DNA of 64,000 nucleotides from Coptis chinensis (Eukaryota > Streptophyta > Magnoliopsida > Ranunculales > Ranunculaceae): NCBI GenBank assembly GCA_015680905.1, contig CM027382.1, forward strand, positions 4,588,001-4,652,000. Reading direction: 5' to 3'. The position numbers were made by a program, and so were the translations under genes. Of this stretch, positions 36,558 through 50,087 are shown piece after piece. The notes below the pieces were generated by a model. That model did not search any database, was not told where the DNA came from, and was given only the letters and a program-made list of their open reading frames with translations. Each line of letters starts with the position of its first letter. The first letter of the stretch is position 1.

Positions 36558-36951
36558 GGGCTCTGTTTTGTTTGGTTCGATGTATTTACATGCAATTGCA
36601 CCTAGTTCCATGTAACTACCCACAAAACAGTGTTTGGTAGCAATGGTAGCAAAATGCAAATAGGCAGTTGCTACAACAAGTTGCAATTATGTGTACTATG
36701 TAAGTAGTTTCCATGACATCCACTTGTAGCCAAAAAAATTGTGTAAATAGATGCAAATACAAGAGAGGTGGTTTCTCTTATATAAGATGTGAAAAAAGAA
36801 GTGGGATGATAATGTAACCAACTTTACATTCTTTTGCCTTGGGTTTACCAAGTACAAGTAAATTAGAAGCAATGCAATCAAATGCAATACAATCACATGT
36901 AATTTGCAGCCATTTGTCATTTGCAACTCAGTGCACTGAACCAAATAGAGC
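36558..36951. mobile_element. MITE-like element, GGGCTCTGTTT termini
   Basis: The left end reads GGGCTCTGTTTTGTTTGGTTC. The right end reads GTGCACTGAACCAAATAGAGC, whose complement begins GCTCTATTTGGTTC. The arms share subterminal ATGCAATTGC-like words in inverted order. Such GGGCTCTGTTTGGTTC termini are seen in plant PIF/Harbinger-type MITEs. A 3-bp target duplication could not be confirmed, so the exact ends are approximate. No coding capacity. Confidence 0.55.
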
Positions 36952-38016
36952 ATGATCAAGAATTTCTTATAGCGAGAGAAGATTAGCAGATTGATTGTAA
37001 ACAAAATGATAGGAACTTTTTGCTACGATTTAGTACTAGGATGCTTGTAAACTTATCTACAATGAAGTACTTGGGCAAACTACTGATCGAAAATACCTAA
37101 AAATATGTAAAATACACTATTGGATTTATTTCTAAAGTCTTACTCAATTTTCTGTGGTTTGGAAAAGAGTCAAAACTAGTTTGCATATCAATCGCCGCTC
37201 ACTCGGTTTACTGGTGATTATCTGTTGCTAATGCAATGTTCCATTCAGTTCTAAATTAGTACCAGTCCTACACACTTATTCAGTTACTCCATTTTATTTT
37301 ATTTTTAAAAAGAAAATGGAGAAGATTATGGCTGTGTAGTCTAAGCGATTAACTTCTTTTCAACGCCCTTATATTAGTCCCAATCCTATACCGTCAACAA
37401 AACTTTTCTCTATACATTTTGCATTTCCCATTAGCGAACAACTTTGTGCATTCACACAGCCTATATCATGCTTCCCAGATGCTAGAACCCTGTTCTAACT
37501 TGCAACTTGAGACAAAATAACCACACAAACATTGCACGAGACGTCGTGATGATTGTCCTGACTCCTGAATAACATGACCCTGTTTCTTGAGCACAGATAA
37601 AATAGAAACATCTCTCGTGAAAAACTGTACATAAATCAAATCATCACCAAAACTCTTCATAAGAAACCATACGGTTACAGAGAAACTGTACATAAACTAA
37701 GTGAAGATCCAGTGAGTAACTTGAATCAGAAAGCACAACTCTTATAAACTTCAATGGTCATAAACAACTCAATCTTGCAAACAAAAAGCAACCGAAGACC
37801 AGTATTATGTTGAAGTATGCAACCACCAGTTACAAGATGCAATCTACCTGTGATAAATGAGGCAATTACATGTTACACACCTTCCACCATCTCTGCATCA
37901 GATAGCCACCAGCAACCCACAATCCGAAATATTCTCACGTCTTCCACCATTGTTTCCAATATGAACCGGACAATGTTCGCAAAATCGAATCACCACTTCC
38001 CGTGCCCAATTAAGCA
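36952..38016. other. 3' flank of the RMR gene
   Basis: No gene. The part near 38016 is probably the 3' UTR of the minus-strand RMR gene. A 75-aa minus-strand frame at 37466-37693 has no recognisable domain. Confidence 0.45.
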
Positions 38017-40593
38017 TCACACTGGGTCAACACCGGGAAGGGATTGCGCAGATGCAAAAGGGGAGAAGCTTGTTGCAGATTCACTGCAGTGAAGCAAGTA
38101 TGGCTGCCGACTCGAAGAACCAACATAACTTGGGGAGGCATTGCTTGAACTGGGAAGATACGGGGATATGTATCTTGAATTAAGAGGTGATAAAGAAGGG
38201 TATCCCAAGGACTGGGATGCAACTAATTGAGAAGCATAAGATCTTTGAGAAGATGCATTTCTCAGGTCTACAGAGCTTCTGCTTTGACTCAAAGCGGGTG
38301 AGTTACTGTAGGACCTACGAGACTGTGATAGATAAGGAGTACTGGAAAGCGAGTAATCATGAGATAAATACAGAGAATGGGACTGTGATGATGCCTGGCC
38401 TATATGTATGGCAGATGATGTTGCTAATGAAGATGGAACAGATGACAAACTGGCAGCAGAAGACAGTGAAGCTGGAGTAGACGAAAGTAGTGGAGTTGAC
38501 TCTGATGCTGGAGGATCACTAGTGCCTGTCCTTGCATCACGCTTGCAAACAGGACAAAAAGTCCTCCATGAAGTGAGCCAAGCATCCACACAGGTAGCAT
38601 GGAACTCTGTCAAGGAAGCACCAATAAACTGGTATTCAGATTGTTATGCAATTACTGATTAAACACTATTTATATACTACGTAGACACTCAGATAAAACA
38701 TATATTACATACACTTAGTCTTTTAAATGCGAGCAAGCTAGAAAGAGTAGGTAGGTCTCTGCAATATCTCAGCTAGGTAGGCACTCCTTAGCTCACTCAT
38801 CAAGTGCCATCTACCGAAACAATTACTATTGATGTAAAAAACCATTTTTAATGAGGAGCGAGACAGGGAGAACCTTTCATGCCTTGAGTTTTGATCTACT
38901 CAAACGCCTCATGAGTCATGTCAGGCCTACGTATTTGACAAAATATTAGTTGCTAAATATCCTTTATGGATATATGCTCAAGATTTTACCGAATACCAGC
39001 TTCTCTAGTAACAGAATTGTTATGTCCTTTCATATGAATGGTTTGCAGAACATAGCTACCAAAATATAACGTAAAGTGCCCTTATATTTATGTGCATTCG
39101 TGTTCGCCATTTAGTAGACTAAATGAAACTCATATATCAGTGTCTGATGACAATGCACAATCTCTTTTATGTCTAAAGGCCTAGAATATAGTGGAGTATC
39201 AAGTAACATGGTGTTTAAGGTCAGAAAACAACATACTGTGACGACAAGGTAGTATTCTGATCCTCTCTCCAACGATGTAGTCTTCTAGGCATATGGAACA
39301 AGTTCTTGAAGTAGAATTATCTTCTAAAACCGCTGTGAATATCAGGCTAGGCATGGCTCTCACTAACCGGCTGCTCATCCCATGGAATTCCCGAACACGA
39401 GGAGCTCGAGGCCTATCTCGCCTTATGCGATGTCTGCGAACGAAGAAACAAGTAGCAAGAACAGCAGACATTGCAAGCAGGGATATAAAAGAAATGGCCA
39501 TTATTGACCATGCTGAGTTTTCAAAAGTAGGGACAAGCCAAATCTCCAGGTTGAAATAGCCAGCAAACTTTTTAAGTATTTCACCCGAGGCTCTGGAAAT
39601 AAACACAGCATGTATTTTGATGCCAGCAGAATTTCCTGCCACTGTAAATTTTCATAGAATAATACAATTAGATGGTGAAGCTTTTAAACAAAGAATGACA
39701 TGTTGCTTAGTTCGTAACAAAGAAAATGTTGTGGACCATCATTGGCTTTGCAATGTATTAGAATTGGCAATTAAGTTTGAGACAAGTACTTTCTAAGGCA
39801 TTATAAGGATTACATTGCTTAAGTTTTAGCAGGGTCAGAGACGATCATCTTCAAGGCTAATGTATAGATAGGCCATCTCATACTTAGTACAGGTTCCACT
39901 ATCAACAATAATCATGATTACTTTACTATCAAACAAATATCAAAACGTTGACATATCTGTTCTGTACTCTTATTAGTCAAGATTACACTAACCTAGCTTA
40001 CTTTTATCCATCCATGGCAAAACCTAGGTATAAATGGAATCCTTCAAACAATACCAACAAGACCTCAATCTGAAAAACTACAAATGAACTATTCAAAGGT
40101 AAAACTTACTTGCAATCATTCTGTCATCATGTTCATTATCATAAACAATAGCTGCTTCAAACCCAGCATTTTGTGCTCTTCTAACTTTATCCTCAAAAGT
40201 ACATCCTCCTCTAACAATCAACACATAAGGCAACCTCGCCGCCCCTTCAACCGGAACAATCTTATTCGTTAATGGTGAACACGCATCAATTGGTTCCGCA
40301 ATATATAAAACTCCACATTCACCCGAGTTTTTTACTTGTACAGCTGAACATTTCCCAACAAAATTACGCATAAAAATTCATACTTTACAACAAAACAACA
40401 TTAAAAATGAAACAAATTAACATAAAAACTTACCAAAGTTAGCTTCCATTGATTCAAGAGACAAAGTAACATTCCTCCCAATCAAAACCACATTTGATTC
40501 AACACTTGAAAACAACAAAGAAACAAAAATACACAAAATGAAAACAACCCCATCTCCAAATCTTCTTCTTTTCATCGAAACTTCAATACCCAT
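38017..40593 (-). CDS. RMR: PA-TM-RING (RMR-type) receptor / RING-H2 ubiquitin ligase
   Basis: A receptor-homology-transmembrane-RING protein. Plant RMRs sort storage proteins to protein-storage vacuoles, and the family can carry E3 ligase activity. Exons: 40434-40593, 40110-40343, 39237-39641 and 38017-38606, all with GT-AG sites. The total of 1389 nt gives 462 aa. In order: a signal peptide ([16 protein letters not shown]); a PA domain ([53 protein letters not shown]); a transmembrane helix ([21 protein letters not shown]) followed by a basic stop-transfer (RRHRIRRDR); a RING-H2 ([21 protein letters not shown], then [13 protein letters not shown] and CPVC); and a long Ser-rich cytosolic tail of about 160 aa. 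The long tail is closer to RMR2-like than RMR1-like members. The start is at 40593, with an alternative Met at 40575. Intact. Confidence 0.93.
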
Positions 40594-41500
40594 CTCCAAA
40601 ATCAAATCCCAAACACTACAAACAGAAAAATTCAGGCCTGATTTTAGTTTAAATTTAAAAAACAGATAAAATAGAGAGTCAATTTCGATGTTCAAATGAT
40701 GACATCAGATTCCATACTTTCTCTGAATCAAATCATTGAATCAATTTAGAGAAGATTTTAGAGAAGATAAGAAGAAGAAGAAGAAGAAGAAGCAGGGGGT
40801 GTCTAGATTTTCAGTTTTTTGGCAAGTGGAAATAAAAAGCTTTTGGAAACAGAGAAGGAAGGAAGACTTTTTTTTTTCTTTTTAAAAAAAAATATATATT
40901 TAATATTCAATTAAATTAAATTAATAATGAACGGTCCAAAATGATTTGCGTGGTTAAAAATTATATTGTCTGAAGTCATCACAGATCCAACAGTTTAGAC
41001 ATGAGTCATCATGTTTAGTGATATATATATGAATATATCTGAAAAAAAAGAAGGAAATAATGTTTTTATATTTTTTAATGAATTTTGAGAAGGTTCTTGT
41101 TTAGCCACTTCTGGTACGGTTTCATGATTATCCAGACCACCAAACATTTTCATATTAGAGTCAATTATAATGAACTGTAATTGGTAGGAATAGTCAGGAA
41201 TAAATTTGAAAGTTTTTGTTTTATTTGTGACTAATGACTATGCTCATTTGGTTATCATTGATAATTGATTGACTTAACTGAGTACTCAACCTTAATTCTG
41301 TCCTCATCTATTTTATTGTGTTCATCTATATATACATGTGACGAGTTTCAGGATGGACGAAATTCTTCTAGCACTTTTTTCAGAAAAATTCTTGTCTATG
41401 CGACTATTGTTACACGCTACATCAAGTCATCTGAATTACTTGTCCAGGAAATTTAGATGGGGTTCAAAATCAATCTGGTGTCGAAATGATCTTCCAAAGT
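40594..41500. other. RMR upstream region
   Basis: The 5' UTR and promoter side of the RMR gene. A GAA-rich microsatellite lies at about 40769-40793 and poly-A/T tracts near 40870-40900. No gene was found in the remainder. Confidence 0.45.
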
Positions 41501-42376
41501 TTAGTTTTCTAGTTTTACCCCTCACAACTTAGGCCAATTAGTTTTACCCTCTTACTTTTTTCATATATAGTTTTACCCCACCAAGACCACGACACTAGAG
41601 ACATTCTAGTTAACTAAATTTGACCGTGATGTTTTTAGTTAAAACAAATGAAAAAACTCGAATGCCTTTTTCTAGGTATAAAAGATCAAATATAAGTTTT
41701 TAATTAGACTGACCCCCTCCCCCCAACCCCCAAACTGTATTTAGTATAATTAGACTTAACCCCTCAAATATTAAACTACAACTTATCGATTTGTACAAGG
41801 TACGACAAAACCATTACCTTTTCACATGTTGTATTGGACAAATTTCAAACATTTCCACCTTCCAATTTGGCTTCCAAATGACGAATTTGGTAAAGGAGAA
41901 TACCCCTTGGTTGGTGTTTAAACTAAAATGAGGTTAAAAAAATTAGAATTTAACTAAACTGAGGCTTAATTGGAGTTTGCTATGTGTTTTTGTGTCTTTT
42001 AAGTTGGTGGTGGTGGTGGTGATGGTAGTGGTGTATGGCTTGGAGAAAATGATGCTACAATGAGAATAATTATGTAATTTCATAATATTAAGAGTGTAGA
42101 TGTCATTTGATAAGGATTGGTGGTAGCCGTCGAATAGAATTCACAATATCATGACACGTGTCCTATATGGTTTGGATTCCAATTTTGTATTTGCCAAAGT
42201 CACGGGATATTTCTGTAATTATATATAGAAAAGAACATTATAGTTTTTTCATTTGTCTTGACAAAAAACATCATGGTCAAACTCAGTTGACTAGGATGTG
42301 TCGTAGTCTTGGGAAGGAGGGGGGAGGGAAATAAAGCTAATTGGCCTAAGTTCTGGGGGATAAAATTAGAAAACTA
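41501..42376. repeat. Long foldback element with about 190-bp inverted arms
   Basis: The left arm (about 41501-41700, starting AGTTTTCTAGTTTTACCC) and the right arm (about 42185-42376, ending GGATAAAATTAGAAAACT) are inverted copies. They share TTAGGCCAATTAG, GACCATGATGTTTTT-like and ATGAAAAAACT blocks, with indels. A partial third copy in the right-arm orientation follows directly (about 42380-42470), and the copia element inserted into it. Long arms without ORFs suggest a non-autonomous DNA transposon (MULE- or foldback-type). No target duplication was resolved. Confidence 0.7.
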
Positions 42377-42470
42377 TTTATGTAATTATACCTAGAAAAA
42401 GACATTAGAGTCTTTTTATTTTCATTTGTTTTGACCAAAAATATCATGGTCAAACCCAGTTTATTAGGAT

Positions 42471-43158
42471 TGTTGGGGAAAACGATAACAATCGATCCCC
42501 ATTAAGATAGCTTGTACTTGGACAATTTACTACTCCAATAAAAAATATAATCTTTCACTACAACCAACAACCACAATCCTAAACTATGAATATAACTATC
42601 ACAAACAAGCAATAGAAATATTATAGAAAGTAAAATATACCACAACACAAAGATATACCGTGGTTCGGCCAATGATGCCTACTTCCACAAGAGCAAATTC
42701 TTTTATAAATATGGGAAAGAAGATTACAATCACTCCTCTCAAGTCTCTCTAAACTTACTATATCACTATTCACTAATCTCTCTCCTTACAAGCTTATTTT
42801 TATCTCTTTGCAAGAGTTTTCTCTCCAATTTTGGTTGCTCTCAAAATTGGGTTTCTCTCTTGGACTTAATTAACACAAAAACCTAACTTGGTTTTATAGT
42901 GTTCTTAAATTTCGGCACGTATGTGAAATTTCGGTTCCAAACTACACGGTGGCATCGGGCTAATATATACCTTGCCATTCTATGCGGCCACATCGTTCAA
43001 AGGCTAAAATTCCATGAGGAAAAATTCAACTAATGTGAGCAGATCGTTTGAACCCTCGAATTCCAGAGTAGAATATTCAACTGATGCCATCAGACCGGTC
43101 ATGCTCCTTCCACCCGATCTCATGAGGTCATTCCATCACATGGTGAGGGACCCCAACA
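42471..43158 (-). repeat. 3' LTR of the copia element
   Basis: A 688-bp terminal repeat with TGTTGGGG...CCCCAACA ends, matching 47393-48088 along its length with many substitutions and small indels. An internal duplicated TTTCGGTTCCAAACTA-type motif near 42930 appears twice in the other LTR, which accounts for part of the length difference. Confidence 0.92.
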
Positions 43159-43172
43159 ATCTCCCCTTCCCA
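43159..43172 (-). other. Polypurine tract of the copia element
   Basis: On the minus strand, GGGAAGGGGAGAT lies immediately before the 3' LTR (TGTTGGGG), the expected position for the plus-strand priming site. Confidence 0.8.
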
Positions 43173-43505
43173 AAACCATGAAGGGGGATACCTCCATGCA
43201 TTCCCAAATCAACATGAGGAGTGTGCTACCTTTCTGGCGGTAGCACAACAAACAACAAACTTGTCTTTCGGCAAAACTTTGGTCATCATATCCGACCCGT
43301 TCTTGTCGGTATAGATCTTCTCAATGCATGATTACTTCTCTTCGAAAACTACTCTAATCCAATGATAACACACATGTATGTGCTTGGATCTAGAATGAAA
43401 ACTCGAATTCTTGCTCAAATGGATGGCGCTCTGATTGTCACACAAAACTATAAACTGGTTCTGCTTTAGCCCAAGTTCATTGAATAACCTCTTTATCCAT
43501 AGTAT

Positions 43506-46360
43506 CTATTTGCAACACTCAATGACTGCAATATAATAGGCTTTTATAGTGGAGAGGGCAATACATTTTTGTAAGTTGGATTGCCAAGAAACTGCTCCCC
43601 CTGCAAAAGTAAACAGATAACCATAAGTAGACTTCATAGAGTCTACATCACCTGCCATGTCTGCATCTGTGTAGCCTTCAAGTAAGGTCTTTCTCCCACT
43701 ATAACACAAACACGCCTTGGAAGTGCCCTTGAGATATCTCAATATCCACTTAACACCTTCCCAATACTCTTTACCCAAATTTGATAGAAATCGGCTTATA
43801 ACACCAATGACGAAAGTAATATCCGATCTTGTACACACCATTGCATACATTAAACTGCCCACTGCGGATGCATAATGAATCTTTTCTATTTGACTCAGCT
43901 CATGCTCACCCTTTGGACACATATTTTTGTCATGCGGAACTAGCCACCAAGCGGACAATTGACTGGCTTCGTTTGATCCATGTTGAATATCTTCAACACC
44001 TTCTCAATGTAGCTTTCTTGGAAAAGCCATAATTTTCCACTCTTTCTGTCATGAGTGATCCGCATACCAAGTATCTACTTTGTTTGACCAAAATCCTTCA
44101 TCTCAAAGGACTTACTCAAGTCTTTCTTCAGCTTGGATATCTTGTTGATGTTCTGGCCAACTATCAACATATCATCTACATACAACAAGAGCACTATGAA
44201 ATCCTCATCTGGAAATTTCTAAACAAACACACAATGATCAAAAGTAGACTTCTTGTATCCATGCTTCACCATAAATGACTCAAACTTCATGTACCACTGT
44301 CTTGGTGTCTATTTCAACTCATACAAACTCTTTTTCAGCTTGCATACTAGGTGCTCCTTGCCTTTGACCTCAAACCCCTCTGGCTGGTCTATATAGACAT
44401 CTTCTTCAAGATCTATATGAAGAAAAATTGTCTTGACATCTTGTTGCTCAACCTCTAGGTTCATACTTGCGGTTAGACCTAATACCACCCTGATAGAAGT
44501 CATCTTAACTACAGAAGAGAAAATTTTATCAAAATCAATACATTTCCTTTGACCGAATCCCTTCACAACAAGGCGAGTTTTGTGCCTTGGATGTGGCCGG
44601 ATTATTCTCCCATGCTTGACTTTTGAAGATCCACTTATTCTTAAGAACTTTTATTCCTTTCGGTTTCTCAACTAAGTCATCAATGTAATTTTTATGCAAA
44701 AAATCCATCTCATCATGCATGGCTTTCAACCACTTCTCCTTGTATGTACCTTCAAGAGCCTTTTGATAGTACATAGGTTCTCCACCATCAGATAGTAAAA
44801 CATACGTATGTGGTGGAAGCCTGGTTGAAGTTTGTCTCTCTCTGTTGAACCTCCTTACCCCATCTTCTTGTGGCTCAGGAGGATGCACTTCATCTTGCTT
44901 AAGTGGTAGTTAATGCACTTTATCTGCATCTTCTATATCAAAATGTTATATCCCATCATGAGCTATAGGATCATCATCATGAGCTTTAAACCCATGATTC
45001 TCTACATTCTCAATGCTTTCTGCACGTTCCACAGTAGGAACTTCTAGTTCTAGTCAACAAGATCATCAATGAAAGCTTCTAGTTTCTCACCATTCTCAAA
45101 GTCTGTTATGGTTTGGTCTTCCAATAACACAACATCTCGACTTTGGATTACCTTTTTGTTGATCGGATCATAAAGTTTGTAGCCAAACTTTTCATCCCCA
45201 TAACTTAGAAAAATGCACTGCTTGGCTTTGTCATCAAGCTTGGATCTATCATCTTTGGGAATATGAACAAGTGCTCTACACCCAAATACCCTTAAGTATC
45301 TATAATCAACATCTCTGCCTGACCATACTCTCTCTAGATAATCACTATTCAGAGGCTTCGAAAGTGAAAGGCTGATAATATGTACGGCTGTGCGCATGTC
45401 TTCTACCCAGTAACTTTTAGGTAACTTAAAGTGAGACAACATGCATCTCATCCTCTCTACAATGGTACGATTCATCCTCTCGGCAATACCATTGTGTGGC
45501 GGAATCTTATGAATGGTCTATTCATGATGAATCCCATGACTCTTGCAATACTCTTCAAATGTCCCAATATACTCACCCCCATTATCTGAGTGAATACACT
45601 TCAAAGGCTTCCACGTCTTTCTTTCCATCATGCTATGGAAAGTCTTGAACACACTAAGAACTTCATCTTTGGTCTTCAGACTATATGCCCATATATTTCT
45701 TGACGCATCATCAATGAAAGTCAAGAAGTACAAAGCTCCCATGTGGGACTTTACTTTCATAGGACCACATAAGTCTGTGTGTACTAGCTTAAAGACACTG
45801 TCCTTTATGTGAGAGGGGAATTTTTGGAAATATAACATGTGTTGCTTTCTAACCAAGCAATGAGTACATCTATTTAAAAGTGTACCTTTTATGTTTGGCA
45901 AGGCCTTTTGCTTAGCAAGAACTTTCATGACTTTTTCTCCCATATGACACAGTCTCTTATGCCATAGTTCGGATGAAGCTTCTTCTTGTGCCACATTCAA
46001 CTTTGCTTTATACAAACTAGCCTGTGTCTTGTAAAGCGAGCAAGTTATCCTTTTTCTGGCTACTACAATGGAATATCTGCTCAGTTTCCATACCCCCTTA
46101 CCAAACGAGTTTAGAAAGTCATTATCATCTAACTTCCCAGCATAAATTAGGCTTATCTGAATGTCAAGAACATGTTTTACATCCTTGAGTGTCAAGGTGT
46201 AGCCGACATTGGTTTCTACATGAACATCCCCAATGCCTATAATCTTCGAGACGCCACTGTTACCTATCTTTACCTCACCAAATTCATCACAGCTGTAGAT
46301 AGTGAAGAATTCCCTATGCGGTGTGACGTGATAGGATGCTCCTGTATCTATCACCCACTA
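43506..46360 (-). pseudogene. Copia pol remnants (protease, integrase, RT, RNase H)
   Basis: Broken frames in order. The protease has DTGASYHVTPHREFF (46354), preceded by an in-frame TAG. A GAG-pre-integrase/HHCC zinc finger follows (LWHKRLCHM, then CTHCLVRKQ). The integrase core has HTDLCGPM and HSDNGGEY with catalytic Asp residues, continuing in 45475-45050. RT segments run from 44888 to about 44100, with the YVDDML catalytic box near 44175. RNase H and the C-terminus (YTDADMAGDVDSMKSTYGYL) lie at 43958-43506. At least five stops or frameshifts separate them, so no functional polyprotein is possible. Confidence 0.9.
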
Positions 46361-47277
46361 TGTATCCTGGCATGAGGTACTAACACAACACTCACCACAA
46401 TCTGACACAATTTCCACTAAATCATCGTCGACTAGCGCGGTAGTATCTCTGCCTGTGATTCCGTTCCTCTTTACTATGTCTATGTACACAGTTATTCTTC
46501 TCATCGATCCTCTTGTTGTTCTACACTCATACCTGAAGTGACCCTTGGTGGCACAATAGTAATATTGTCTATCTGCCTTAGGAGTTCTAGTTTCACCCCT
46601 AGATTTGCTTATGTCATCACCTCTAGAATGAGATGGTTTTCTACTCTTACCTCTCTCCCGCTTCTCTGTGATAAGGATATCTGAGTGAGAGGAGTTGTTT
46701 CGTGAACCCTTTCTTGTCTCCTCATTCAACAATACCCTGGTAGCCATCTCTATGGAAATGATTCTATCCTTAGCAGCTCCGTTAAGAGAAACTATTAATG
46801 TCTCCCAATTGTCGGGCCGGGTAGAGAGTTTAATAGGAACAATGCCTCAACTTCATCACTCATATCAATCTTCATCAAATGCAATTGATTGATGGTATTA
46901 TGTACTTCATTAAGATGCTCAGACATCGACGAACCTTCTTTGTATCTCGTGTTAGCAAACTTCTTAATAAGTAATACCTTGTTTCCGGCCGACTTCCTCT
47001 TATAGAGGTCTTCGAGTTTCTTCCACAAGCCAAAAGCGGTAGTCTCTTGGGATACATGGTGGAAAACAATGTCGTCAATCCATTGTCGAATGCACCCAAT
47101 TGATTTTCTGTCAAACTTGCTCTACTCAGCCGTCGTTATTGCGTATGGTTTTACTCCTCCATTCTCAATGGGTTGTGCCAAATCCTTGCAATAAAGCAAA
47201 TATTCCATCTTGACTTTCCAAATAGTGTAGTTAGCTCTATTCAGACTAGTCATGCGAGTGTTTGTAGAATGGTCCAT
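46358..47277 (-). pseudogene. Copia gag remnant
   Basis: ATG 47277 opens a Gag-like frame (ANYTIWKVKMEYLLYCKDL). An in-frame TAG at about 47122-47124 stops it. The frame continues through WKKLEDLYKRKSAGNK and LNEVHNTINQL. A frameshift near 46790 leads to a basic segment with a zinc-knuckle (YYYCATKGHFRYEC) near 46560, whose first Cys appears replaced by Tyr. Non-functional. Confidence 0.85.
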
Positions 47278-47377
47278 CTCAACAAGCTATTTTCAACTCA
47301 AACCTCCTCTCAGGAATTTTATCAAACACCTTCTGGGTAAGATTTGGATAACAACCTTGTTAAGCTTAATCTAAGCT

Positions 47378-47390
47378 GGCTCTGATACCA
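47378..47390 (-). other. Primer-binding site (initiator Met-tRNA type)
   Basis: The minus strand reads TGGTATCAGAGCC two bases after the 5' LTR. This is the complement of the 3' end of plant initiator methionine tRNA and the common priming site of copia elements. Confidence 0.93.
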
Positions 47391-47392
47391 CT

Positions 47393-48088
47393 TGTTGGGG
47401 AAAATAATACCGATTGATCCCCACTAAGATAGCTTGCACTTGGACAATTTACTACTCAAATAAAAAATCTAATATTTCACTACAACCAACAACCACAATC
47501 CTAAACTATGGATATAACTATCACAAACAAGCAATAGAAATATTAGAGAAAGTAAAACATACAATAACACAAAGATATACCGTGGTTCGACCAATAATGT
47601 CTACTTCCACAAGAGCAAATTATTTTATAAGTATGGGAAAAAAGATTACAATCACTTATCTCAAGTCTCTCCAAACTTACTAGATCACTCTTCACTGATC
47701 TCTCTCCTTACAAGCTTATTTATCTCTTTGCAAGATTTTTTCTCCAATTTTGGTTGCTCTCAAAATTGGGTTTCTCTTTTAGACTTAATTAACACAAAAA
47801 CCTAACTTAAGTTTATAGTTGTCTGAAATTTCGGTTCCAAACTATGCGGTGACATCAAGATATCAGCTCCCAAACTACGCGGTGGCATCGGGTTAATACC
47901 TTGCCATTTTATGCGGCTACATCGTTCGAAGGTTGAAATTCCAAGAGGAAAAATTCAACAGATGTGAGCAGATCGTTTGAACCCCTCGAATTCCAGAGTC
48001 GAATATTCAACCGATGCCATCAGACTGATCATGCTCCTTCCACCTGATCTCATGAGGTCGTTCCATCGTATGGTGAGGGACCCTAACA
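47393..48088 (-). repeat. 5' LTR of the copia element
   Basis: A 696-bp terminal repeat paired with 42471-43158. It ends with TGTTAGGG (minus-strand start) and CCCCAACA. It contains the same CAAGAGG and GGTTTCTCT blocks as its partner. Confidence 0.92.
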
Positions 48089-48093
48089 AGGAT

Positions 48094-50087
48094 GTGTCGT
48101 GGTTTTGTTCAAAGCTATAGGTGAAAGAAGAGTGGGGGGATAACTAATTCAAAGTTCAAGCTCCAAGGCCAAAATAATACCCACATAGGGACTAAGTGAC
48201 TTGGTGGCATGGCATGGAACAACGTAAGCAATTCAAATCCGCTTAACTACTAATTACGTTTGTAATCGTGATTCTCATATAACACTAACACAAACTGTAA
48301 AGGAGCGTTTTGATTTTCCTTTACATACAAGGGAGATAGGAGGATAGAATTGGATTTGGGAAAGACCGAGTTCGATGATGAGCAAGTCGTTTTACGATTA
48401 TCTTCTCTTGATTCTAGGGGGAGAGAAGAATCAGGTCTCACGTAGTTCATGTAGGTGGTATTTATAGGTGGGAAGGGTGTTGATCCATTAGACACGTGTA
48501 CTGACATGTACATATGTAGGGTGGAGATTGAGAATGAGTGTTAGGTTGGTTTTGGTAGGAATTCTGTGATCATTGGGAGTGGGTGCAGTAGTTCATATTT
48601 CACAGTGATTGGAAGTACATGTAAGGCTCTGGTGATGATTACATTTGGATTAGGAATGATGTCTTTATTCGAAGCGTTCTGCCCTAGGCGTTCTGCCTTA
48701 GGTCACTCGTTTGTCTTAATGTATTCTTGAGCGAGCTGAAGTGTCCCACCTACATGAAGCGAGCTGTTCACAACTCGATTTTGGAGGTCGATGACATGAG
48801 TTCGTTACGATCTCTGCTTATACTTAACACATGCTTAATATTCTTTAATGAGAATATTATTCCCTTACATAGAAAACCTGAAAAGTAATCAAGAAATATA
48901 ATATGGTATTAATAATTATCATATAGTCTCTGAAAAAAATACTGTATTGTTATATAGACTTAACTCCCCCGAAAAGAAAGGTGGTAAATATATCACTGGC
49001 CGATTTGAGTATGATGATTCTATTTCTCTTTTTGTTGAAGTTATGATGGAAACATCCATTCCAGAGCAATATGAAATGCACTAAAAGTTCATAACAATTC
49101 AGTTCGTCTGGCCATTTTCGTTTTCATTGTCGATTGTTTAATTTCATTTTTTGGACATTCAATTCACTCCACTTTAGTATCATTGAAAAGGCTCAAATAG
49201 GAAAACCTGATTCAGTGGCTTAGAGCCCATATTCGTGCTCTGAGTTTAAGATTCTATTAGATTAAGCCTACCCAATGCTCAGCCCAGATGGATTTTTTTT
49301 TTTTTTTTTTTTGATAATGACATCCCAGATGGATTAGCATTGAGAACTTTCAAGATTTAAGAATCAAACTTTGATGAGGATGACTCGAGCAAAATAAATA
49401 AATTTTTTGTGTCAATCATGATTCAATATCTCAACAAAATCTCTATTTTAATTAAATTGTATTTTGTCATTTTTACTGTCTTCATGTTAGCATATAATTG
49501 GTACATATGTATGATTGATTATTCTCGGGGAAAAAAAAGAAAGGTATATATGATTGATGATTTATGGGTAATATTGACAGTGAGGTCGAATGTACATTGG
49601 AAACATTCGGTTCTGAGACTCTCATTCTAGTCATTCTAGAGAGGACGAGGATTGCTCATATGCAAGATGGGAGTGGCCGAATCTACAATCATGGCAGCTT
49701 TTGACGCTTTGAATCAGTCATATTTTAGATTGTACATTTGTAACGGTACGTTATTTATTTTAGGTACCCGCTACAGACACCTTCCTTTTGTGCTTTTGTG
49801 GTGGGGGCAGACCCAAAAATAAATAAAATTAGAAATTTGTCATTTACCTAAAAAAACATGTTTTGTGTTGGGCACTCCTAATTACATCAAGTTAATTTGT
49901 TGTTAAGGGTGCGAATCCGAAAATTTATACTGATATCTGAATTCGACGAACATTAAAATTTCTATCCGAATCCGATTTCAAATATATATCTGATCTGAAA
50001 ATTAATATTAATTAAAATTTTGTTTTATTTTTGAATAATTCATTTTACTATTATAAAAACTATATATATATATATAGTCATTCTCTT
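48094..50087. other. Intergenic
   Basis: No gene recognised. Includes the right-hand continuation of the repeat interrupted by the copia element (to about 48170), a duplicated GCGTTCTGCC word near 48680-48700, and a T17-18 tract near 49294. Open frames are short and without family resemblance. Confidence 0.45.

Larger units (their letters stand above)
42471..48088 (-). mobile_element. Full-length Ty1/copia LTR retrotransposon, inactive
   Basis: Structure on the minus strand: 5' LTR 48088-47393, PBS, gag, protease, integrase, reverse transcriptase, RNase H, PPT, 3' LTR 43158-42471. The element is 5.6 kb, flanked by the 5-bp target duplication AGGAT (42466-42470 and 48089-48093). The order protease-integrase-RT is that of copia. 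Stops and frameshifts interrupt every domain, and the LTRs differ at many positions, so it is an old copy. It landed in the repeat that follows the foldback at 41501-42376. Confidence 0.95.
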
